DNA from: Candidatus Colwellbacteria bacterium RIFCSPLOWO2_12_FULL_43_11
GTDB taxonomy: Bacteria; Patescibacteriota; Minisyncoccia; UBA6257; Colwellbacteraceae
NCBI GenBank assembly: GCA_001817805.1
Contig: MHJB01000004.1
Span: 1 to 19,523 of the forward strand
Length of the DNA: 19,523 bases
Direction: 5' to 3'
In this document: piece after piece, positions 14,229-19,523 of the stretch
Numbering within the stretch: position 1 is the first letter of the stretch
Layout: each line of letters opens with the position of its first letter
Notes under the pieces: generated by a model
The model's input: the letters and a program-made list of their open reading frames with translations, nothing else
What the model was told of the DNA's origin: nothing
The model's database searches: none
Made by a program: the position numbers and the translations under genes

Positions 14229-16053
14229 CCGTGAATCTTATTTGGAACTTTACCCGGCCGTCGGACAATTTACTGAAACCGGTAATTATTTCAACGTCTT
14301 TGAAATGAGACGATTGATTTAACTTATCACGAAAGAGGTATGCAGTATCTTCGTCCAAGGCCGTTACTTCCAAAGTAACCGGTTCGGAAATTGATTTAAA
14401 ATTCAGTTTGCCGAACACGATAAGCGGTCCTTGCACCGCCGGTTTCTCTACTTTTAAAGCCTCACTTACATTCACCAGTTCCTGACTTACGGTGGTTTCA
14501 TCCTGCTTTTTATCGTCCTGAGCTTTGATTTCCTCGGCCGGAATTTGCGCCGGGAAAGATAAACTCTTGATTAAAAACGAGATATCAAATCCTAACTGAC
14601 CGTTAGATCTGGCAATAATACTCGAGAGTGGTAACTCTACTTCGTCTAACTGTGGCTGTGCCTCAAGTTTTCTTTTGAAGTCAACTATGGTGTTTTCGCT
14701 GGGCGCCGTGCCCGATACAACGACCGGTCTCAAGAGCGACTGCAAATAAATCCTATCGAAAGAAACCCGATCCAAAGCCAGTTGATCCAGATAATAGAGT
14801 AACGGCGAAAACTTCTGGCTGGAATTTCTGGCTTGAGAAACAAAGCCCACCAGCCTATTGAAATCCTTGGCTTTATCCTCTAATCGTATTACCTCCTGAA
14901 TCCCCGACTGATTGGTATTTGTTGGGTCTATATCCTTGGTTAAATTGTCCGCAGCTTTTGTAAGATAGATATCGGTTATGGCAAATATAATCAGGATAAA
15001 GCCGCCGACCGCGAATAGAACATTGCGCCAAATGGAAGTAAATCGCAAAGCCTGTTCTTGCTCAAAGATGTTGGCGGCCGACTCGCTGGTTAAGCTTATA
15101 TCCGTATCGTCAGCCCTGGAAATTTTGCCTCTTAAAACCGCGCCGGTCACAACAGATACGTCCTTTGTATCTAAAGTCTCTAGCTGAATACTGGAAAATT
15201 TTTCGCCGATAAAAGCTTTGATTTCTTCCCTCAACACCGGGGCGACAACAATAATATTTTTAATCTGACTACCCCAGTGGCCCAGATAGAAATTCAGTAC
15301 CTTAGCTGTCTCACTCTGAACCGCATCTTTCAAGTTTTCCAAAGAGATGCTTCTGTTGTCCGCTTGTATAAGATTCCACTGATAGAAGTAATTAAAATAA
15401 AGATTATTATTCTTAATCACGACAAAGTCCAAACCTTCGGGAATAAGATGTATCACCAAATACGCAGAAGTATTACTTATGGCTTTTAAATACCTCAAAT
15501 GTCTGACCAAACTCAAAGCGGCAAATTCAACTGCGGCTATACCAAAGCCAGCCCCGTGTAAAGCCGTAACAATCTGGTCAATATTGGCTGATGGCATAAA
15601 AGCTCCAAGGATTTCCAAGGAACCTCCGCCTGTTTCCGTTTCGCCCACTTTTTGCCAGCCATAATAAGAAGCTTCAATGGGAATGGGCGATATCATTCTA
15701 AGATTAAGCTCAGCCGCCTCAGCCAAACCGGTCTCGGCTACCTTAGGCACATTGAAAGATTGGATATAAGTATTGCTGTCTGGCAAAGAGAGAACGACAT
15801 TCACTACTCTCTTGGCATCAGCGGATATCTGGGCATGCACTTGTTTTAAGGCGGAGGTAAGATTAGCCACTTGCCCATCTTTTACTTTCCCACCTTCAAT
15901 TATCCCCGGCGGCAATCGTAAAGAAGCCCGTTGTAAACTGTCCTTCTTTATCTTTAAAAAATGAATAGCCGAATCGGTTATCTCTAAACCCCCGATTTCA
16001 GGCATTGGAGATATCAAGCGGCCAAAGTTACTGAATATGTGTTTGAGTTTCAT
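14218..16053 (-). CDS. PilM-PilN fusion protein, type IV pilus inner-membrane platform
   Basis: Residues about 18-312 resemble PilM, the actin-fold cytoplasmic pilus protein: IGGLEITDSAIHFLKIKK (20-37) matches its first nucleotide-binding strand and loop, and RMISPIPIEASYYGWQKVG (119-137) its characteristic central block. One transmembrane segment (about 342-364) is followed by a PilN-like periplasmic part: a helical stretch (385-412), SPLLYYLDQLALDRVSFDRI (416-435) and VVVSGTAPSENTIVDFKRKLE (444-464), the last typical of PilN. After a charged linker (500-540) a second similar fold appears (about 545-611). PilM and PilN are usually separate and PilM binds the PilN N-terminus, so fusion makes functional sense and resembles GspL. 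No separate pilN or pilO is visible. It starts 4 nt after the PilX-like gene. Confidence 0.8.
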   Translation of the reverse strand: MKLKHIFSNFGRLISPMPEIGGLEITDSAIHFLKIKKDSLQRASLRLPPGIIEGGKVKDGQVANLTSALKQVHAQISADAKRVVNVVLSLPDSNTYIQSFNVPKVAETGLAEAAELNLRMISPIPIEASYYGWQKVGETETGGGSLEILGAFMPSANIDQIVTALHGAGFGIAAVEFAALSLVRHLRYLKAISNTSAYLVIHLIPEGLDFVVIKNNNLYFNYFYQWNLIQADNRSISLENLKDAVQSETAKVLNFYLGHWGSQIKNIIVVAPVLREEIKAFIGEKFSSIQLETLDTKDVSVVTGAVLRGKISRADDTDISLTSESAANIFEQEQALRFTSIWRNVLFAVGGFILIIFAITDIYLTKAADNLTKDIDPTNTNQSGIQEVIRLEDKAKDFNRLVGFVSQARNSSQKFSPLLYYLDQLALDRVSFDRIYLQSLLRPVVVSGTAPSENTIVDFKRKLEAQPQLDEVELPLSSIIARSNGQLGFDISFLIKSLSFPAQIPAEEIKAQDDKKQDETTVSQELVNVSEALKVEKPAVQGPLIVFGKLNFKSISEPVTLEVTALDEDTAYLFRDKLNQSSHFKDVEIITGFSKLSDGRVKFQIRFTVIL

Positions 16054-16057
16054 AAAA

Positions 16058-16471
16058 CTAAATCGGTTTTTCGGCTATGGAAATCACGTCTATTTTCCCC
16101 GTGGTAGTATCAACTCCCACAAGCGCCTCCACCATCTTCTTTCTACTTATGACTGTCGCCGTAGACCTAACTGTTAAAGTATTAACGGGGGCGTTATCTA
16201 TAATTTCAACCAAAACCGTTGCTCTACCTAAAGTTATGGAATAAGGCACAGCGCCACCACAAGAAGTAGGGCAACTCTTATAACGGATTATCTTAACCAG
16301 GCCGTCTTGCGCTCCGGCTCGGGCCGCTGCCAATGCTTCGGTAGATAATCTGGAACTAAAAACGGTGTTAGTCAAAAGCGCGGACACCACAACACCAGCT
16401 ATCGTGAGTTCTATAACGATGCTGGAAATAAGAAGAATAACGGGGAGGGTTGCTACGCCGGACTTATTCAT
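16058..16471 (-). CDS. PilX-like minor pilin / pilus assembly protein
   Basis: A 137-aa protein with one N-terminal hydrophobic helix (about 6-33), starting almost immediately after a short polar leader (MNKSG) as in pilin-like proteins. The next block EALAAARAGAQDGLVKI (45-61) matches the pattern after the helix in PilX-family and related minor pilins (a stretch of Ala, Glu/Gln-Asp and Gly). A small beta-rich head follows with two cysteines (C67, C71) that could form a disulfide. The classical Glu at +5 of the mature pilin is absent, so the exact leader cleavage site is uncertain. It follows the fibre-bearing prepilin by 59 nt and precedes pilM-pilN by 4 nt, supporting assembly with that prepilin. 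Confidence 0.65.
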   Translation of the reverse strand: MNKSGVATLPVILLISSIVIELTIAGVVVSALLTNTVFSSRLSTEALAAARAGAQDGLVKIIRYKSCPTSCGGAVPYSITLGRATVLVEIIDNAPVNTLTVRSTATVISRKKMVEALVGVDTTTGKIDVISIAEKPI

Positions 16472-16530
16472 ATCAACTTATTGAATTTTAACACGGAGCA
16501 AGTTTATAAGAAACTTACCGTAAGAAACTA

Positions 16531-18183
16531 TTAATAGACTCTTTGAACCGTAAACCGGGTGTACCCCTCTTGAGCTTGAGTGTTCCTGGTATTAGTAATA
16601 GACCAAACGTGTACTTCAACCCATTGGCCGGCAGTCATATTAAGCACATCGGAAGCAGCTATAGTTGGTGTGTCACTAGCACCGCTCGCCTTAAGTAAGG
16701 CAATGGATGAATAATTGCCGCTTTTTACAATAGCCAAATCAAACCTATCTAAAGCAGCGGGGTTTTGTATACCGACGCTCGCATTTACAATATAGCGTCC
16801 GGTGGCTTGGGCAGTAAATCTGTTGGATGAAAACTCATTTAATCCGTCGTAACTTTCAGTCTGGAAGTTGATCGTGGTTTCCACGCTTTGAGAAAGAGTC
16901 TGGCCGGTACTCTGATAGGCTCTCGCGCCCGAAGCAAATCCACCACTCGAGGCCGCCGTCGCCTGCGTCGTTCCATCGGGGAATTTGAACCCGCCGCTCG
17001 TTGACTCAATAACTCCGTTGGCGGCAAGTTTGGAAGTATTTGGAACCATGCCTAATCCCCAGTTACCCGTGATACTAAGCGTGGCTTGAGCAGAATTACT
17101 TGTCCAAAATTGAAGAGGGGTACTGTTAACCGAACCTATACCTATATTGCCTCCGTAAGCCTCAAATTTCCCCTCACCTCCATCGGTATTGTTTTTCACG
17201 TATACTCCTCCACCACCGGTCACAACTACGGCCAAACCTTCTCCTAAGGGACCGACAGTAGGAGCAGCCACGTTAGTGACAGTTAAAAGCTTTGCACTGG
17301 GGGTGCTTCCTCCTATAGTCGCCTTGCCGGTATTGTAATAAATATCGCTGCCGCTCCCCATCCAGTAACCTACGTCTTTCCAAGAAGTACCATTATAAAC
17401 TTTCACATTGTTTCCTGTAGTGTTGAAATAGAGGGTACCAGCCGTGGTGGAAACGGGATCAATAGCAGCAGCGCCAAGGCCCAAAAGGTTACTCACAAAA
17501 AGATTCTTCCACTTGCGAGTGACACCGGTTATTGAACCAATACTTATTGAATTATCCACATTGGGAATAAGGTCGGAGTCGAAAGTGGCTGCGGAAGCCC
17601 GGCCCACGGCAGACCTTAGAGTTTTGGATATCTGGAGATCAGGGTTAGCGGAGTTGTAGGTCAAGCTCGCGTCAATCTGGACCGTGGCATGGCCGCCAAG
17701 GACATCAAACTTAGTGAAAACTAAGGAGTTTTCGGGAAGACTCGGGTTATTAACTTTGGAAGTCGTGAGGTCCTTGGCTAGAGTGAGGTCACAGAGATAA
17801 TCGTCGCTAAGATTGGCGTCATTAGTATGGCCTTCGGCGACCTTAACAACGTTGTTTTCAAGATAGATGCAAGTAGGGTCTTTAGTACCGGTAGGGTCTG
17901 TATACCTAAGTCTTAAAAAAGAGCCGGAGGCGGTAGCGGGATTGCAGCTTCCCTGATTCGCGCCCACGCATTCCACCAGAGAAGCGTCTCTTACAAGACG
18001 CTGCACGGTCGAGAGGACAAGGTTTAATTCCTGGCCTACTTGAGTCGAGACTATTTCGGTATTTTCTATTCTCGTGGTAATCACGAGGACTGTGGTAAGC
18101 AAGCCTGCGGCTACTATAAAAACCGCGGTATAGATGAGGAGTTCAATTAGAGTAAACCCAAATTTTTTATTATTTTTCGTCAT
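16531..18183 (-). CDS. Prepilin fused to tail-fibre-like modules and a C1q-like head
   Basis: N-terminus MTKNNKKFG/FTLIELLIYTAVF is a class III prepilin leader: cleavage after G9, Phe10 at +1, Glu14 at +5, helix to about residue 37. A minor-pilin-like body follows (about 40-200) with four cysteines (C72, C80, C105, C131). From about 205 the sequence changes to bacteriophage-tail-fibre-like repeats: DNSISIGSITGVTRKWKNLF (210-229), TAGTLYFNTTGNNVKVYNG (247-265), Gly/Thr-rich beta segments, then GGFKFPDGTTQATA (397-410). Residues 416-550 look like a C1q/TNF-type jelly roll (SSNRFTAQATGRYIVNAS, the end GYTRFTVQRVY). Normal minor pilins have 130-250 aa. The ATG overlaps the upstream stop (ATGA). 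Function as an adhesive pilus subunit is inferred; phage-fibre and C1q folds form trimers. Confidence 0.8.
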   Translation of the reverse strand: MTKNNKKFGFTLIELLIYTAVFIVAAGLLTTVLVITTRIENTEIVSTQVGQELNLVLSTVQRLVRDASLVECVGANQGSCNPATASGSFLRLRYTDPTGTKDPTCIYLENNVVKVAEGHTNDANLSDDYLCDLTLAKDLTTSKVNNPSLPENSLVFTKFDVLGGHATVQIDASLTYNSANPDLQISKTLRSAVGRASAATFDSDLIPNVDNSISIGSITGVTRKWKNLFVSNLLGLGAAAIDPVSTTAGTLYFNTTGNNVKVYNGTSWKDVGYWMGSGSDIYYNTGKATIGGSTPSAKLLTVTNVAAPTVGPLGEGLAVVVTGGGGVYVKNNTDGGEGKFEAYGGNIGIGSVNSTPLQFWTSNSAQATLSITGNWGLGMVPNTSKLAANGVIESTSGGFKFPDGTTQATAASSGGFASGARAYQSTGQTLSQSVETTINFQTESYDGLNEFSSNRFTAQATGRYIVNASVGIQNPAALDRFDLAIVKSGNYSSIALLKASGASDTPTIAASDVLNMTAGQWVEVHVWSITNTRNTQAQEGYTRFTVQRVY

Positions 18184-18731
18184 AACGATGGCGTTTTCGT
18201 CTCTGTCACTGGCGCGGAAAACGCGGTAGTCGGAATTTTTTGAACTTTAGTGGCCGTGAACTCCGTCTCACTCTTTATATTTTGGGCCGCTTCAACTTTA
18301 ACTTGGTCTCCAACTTTCAAGTCGCTGAATTCTATTTTCTTCTCCGGCACCTCTTGCGGCAAAACACTTCCGCCGGTCGGTACTGGCGGCGCGGTTCTTT
18401 CAAAAGTAAATTCGGTAATTTGAGTTTCCGGTCCAACCCTAACTGTTCTAACTTCGGTTGGCGTAGTAGCGCCGGGTTGGGGAGGAAACTGGACAAAAGA
18501 GATGATTTCAATCTCAATAAAATCTTTACCAATATCTTTAACCGTGCCCGATAAGCTGAAGACTTCTTCCGGCGGCGGTGGGAAATAAGTTGCCAGGCTG
18601 GATTTTAAGTTGGCAATTTCCGTCTCCGAAGATTTTTGCCCGACCATATAACCGTAAAAATAACCGCCTGCCGCCGCAACTACTACCAAGACAACGCCCA
18701 CAATGTAATAAAGAGTTTTGTTGTTATTCAT
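18180..18731 (-). CDS. Membrane-anchored protein with DUF5666-like OB-type domain
   Basis: 183 aa: a short polar start, one transmembrane helix (about 8-28, rich in Val, Ala and Gly), a short helix (36-48), a PPPPEE linker, and one beta domain (58-166). The pattern of that domain, SLSGTVKDIGKDFIEIEI (59-76), TVRVGPETQITEF (96-108), IEFSDLKVGDQVKVEA (133-148) and FTATKVQKI (158-166), resembles DUF5666, an OB-like fold of unknown function common in envelope proteins. A Pro/Thr-rich tail ends the protein. It lies 8 nt after the S74 fibre gene and shares ATGA with the prepilin-fibre gene, so all three are made together; it may help export, anchor or assemble the fibres. The function is inferred, not known. 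Confidence 0.6.
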   Translation of the reverse strand: MNNNKTLYYIVGVVLVVVAAAGGYFYGYMVGQKSSETEIANLKSSLATYFPPPPEEVFSLSGTVKDIGKDFIEIEIISFVQFPPQPGATTPTEVRTVRVGPETQITEFTFERTAPPVPTGGSVLPQEVPEKKIEFSDLKVGDQVKVEAAQNIKSETEFTATKVQKIPTTAFSAPVTETKTPSL

Positions 18732-18739
18732 AAAACGAA

Positions 18740-19523
18740 TTATTTATTTTCTAATACTTGAACCCTCGACTTAAGATCTTCAATTTGTTTTTGTTGTTCC
18801 TTAATAGCCTCCACCAAAAGAGCGCTTAACTTGCCGTAATCCATACCATTGGCGTCTACTCCGTTCTCGTCATAAGTTACAACTTCCGGGACAACTTTGC
18901 CTACATCTTCCGCTATCATACCGATGTCGTGTTTGCCGCCGTTCTCTTTCTTCCAATCAAAGTATACACCGGTAAGTTGGGTGACTTTAGACAAGGCATT
19001 CTCAATAGGTGTTATGTTTTCCTTCCATCTGCCGGAAGACCATATCCACCAGGTGTGAGCGATTCCCTGCCCGCTAGAGTTAGCAACATTAGGTAACTGA
19101 AGCCTATAGACAGGCGTAGTACTCATCTGTCCCAGGTAAGTATTGCCACCAACGTTTAAGCCGCTCCAAGCTTGAACGCTCGATAAGTTACTTATGCCAT
19201 TAGGATCAAGTTGGTAAAATGAGTTGTTGTAATCAACGAATTGAGGTGAGTACAGCCAATAAGATGTGGATTGGCCTCTAGCGGTGACGGTTGCTAGGGT
19301 ATCTACTTCAGCTCCAGCGGCAGGCCAAGTACTCCGGCAGGTGCCCGCAAGACAGAGAGTACTTAAATTGCTCGTACCGGCTGGGTCAACATAGTAACTG
19401 GTGTTGCCTAAATCATAGAAGGGACCTACGGCACCTATAGAACCGGCAAGATATATTGAATAGCCCGTAAAACTCGGGTCTATATAATAAGTGGTATTAT
19501 TGTAGTCAAAAAAATTCACAGCA
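18740..19523 (-). CDS. Fibre protein with S74 self-cleaving chaperone domain, 5' end outside window
   Basis: The frame is open to the right window edge, so the N-terminus is missing (an in-window GTG at 19519 is not the real start; numbering below begins there). Residues 4-110 hold three diverged repeats of a Y/D-N-x-x-YY-x-DP unit (YYIDP near 11, YYVDP near 42, FYQLDP near 101), the last two followed by SNLSS/T, common in phage-like and bacterial surface fibres. The C-terminus (160-259) is the intramolecular chaperone of endosialidases (peptidase S74): SSGRWKENI has the Ser161/Lys166 spacing of the catalytic dyad, then DWKKENGGKHDIGMIAEDV (188-206) and a coiled-coil end. Such domains trimerise the fibre and then cut themselves off. 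No phage structural or packaging genes are seen nearby. Confidence 0.85.
   Translation of the reverse strand, partial: AVNFFDYNNTTYYIDPSFTGYSIYLAGSIGAVGPFYDLGNTSYYVDPAGTSNLSTLCLAGTCRSTWPAAGAEVDTLATVTARGQSTSYWLYSPQFVDYNNSFYQLDPNGISNLSSVQAWSGLNVGGNTYLGQMSTTPVYRLQLPNVANSSGQGIAHTWWIWSSGRWKENITPIENALSKVTQLTGVYFDWKKENGGKHDIGMIAEDVGKVVPEVVTYDENGVDANGMDYGKLSALLVEAIKEQQKQIEDLKSRVQVLENK

Noticed and set aside
16500..16516. Small hairpin AAGTTT/AAACTT between the prepilin-fibre and PilX-like genes as a terminator
   Set aside because: Only six A/T-rich pairs and no T-run after it; too weak to call, and the genes appear to belong to one operon.
14218..19523. Prophage remnant explaining the S74 and fibre-like genes
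   Set aside because: No integrase, terminase, capsid, portal, tail-tube or lysis gene is seen, and neighbours are pilus and housekeeping genes; though sequence beyond the right edge is unseen.
1..19523. Alternative genetic code with UGA read as glycine
   Set aside because: Genes end normally with TGA (hisS, the DUF5666-like gene), and no conserved protein needs UGA read-through to stay intact.

Overview
The window looks like a fragment of a small, densely packed bacterial genome of the Candidate Phyla Radiation (Patescibacteria, most likely a Parcubacteria-type lineage). This placement is inferred from gene content and order: a HIT-rpsU-yqeY-ybeY-ftsA-ftsZ cluster, a class II (B12-dependent) ribonucleotide reductase next to thyA and folA, a fused PilM-PilN protein beside prepilin-like genes, long membrane proteins of unknown function, 1-11 nt gene overlaps, and mostly no clear Shine-Dalgarno sites. 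TGA is used as a stop (hisS and the DUF5666-like gene), so this is not the UGA=Gly code of Gracilibacteria and Absconditabacteria. No rRNA, tRNA, CRISPR array, transposase or phage replication/packaging gene was seen, and no gene-free stretch exceeds about 190 nt.

Layout: all genes except pth lie on the minus strand, so transcription runs from high to low coordinates. (1) 19523-14218: a surface/pilus operon. It encodes a fibre protein ending in an S74 self-cleaving chaperone domain (5' end outside the window), a membrane-anchored DUF5666/OB-like protein, a prepilin whose body is fused to phage-tail-fibre-like modules and a C1q-like head, a PilX-like minor pilin, and a PilM-PilN fusion. (2) pth (13695-14228, plus) converges on that operon with an 11-nt tail overlap and diverges from lepB-hisS (13578-11717). 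(3) 11525-7641: HIT-rpsU-yqeY-ybeY-ftsA-ftsZ, tightly packed and ending at a hairpin terminator. (4) 7458-2325: nrdJ, a glucose/sorbosone-dehydrogenase-like beta-propeller, thyA and folA, ending at a hairpin terminator. (5) 2266-1: a conserved multi-pass membrane protein of unknown function overlapping a CapA-family gene that runs off the left edge.

How the genes fit together: block 4 supplies deoxynucleotides (NrdJ makes dNDPs, ThyA makes dTMP, FolA recycles the folate) and block 3 divides the cell (FtsZ ring and FtsA tether) beside ribosome-linked functions (S21, YbeY). A consensus DnaA box just upstream of nrdJ suggests a link between replication initiation and dNTP supply. Block 1 is the most unusual part. 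A pilin carrying a tail-fibre/C1q head, encoded beside a self-processing trimeric fibre and the inner-membrane pilus platform, could be an adhesive appendage for attaching to host cells. That last role is inference.
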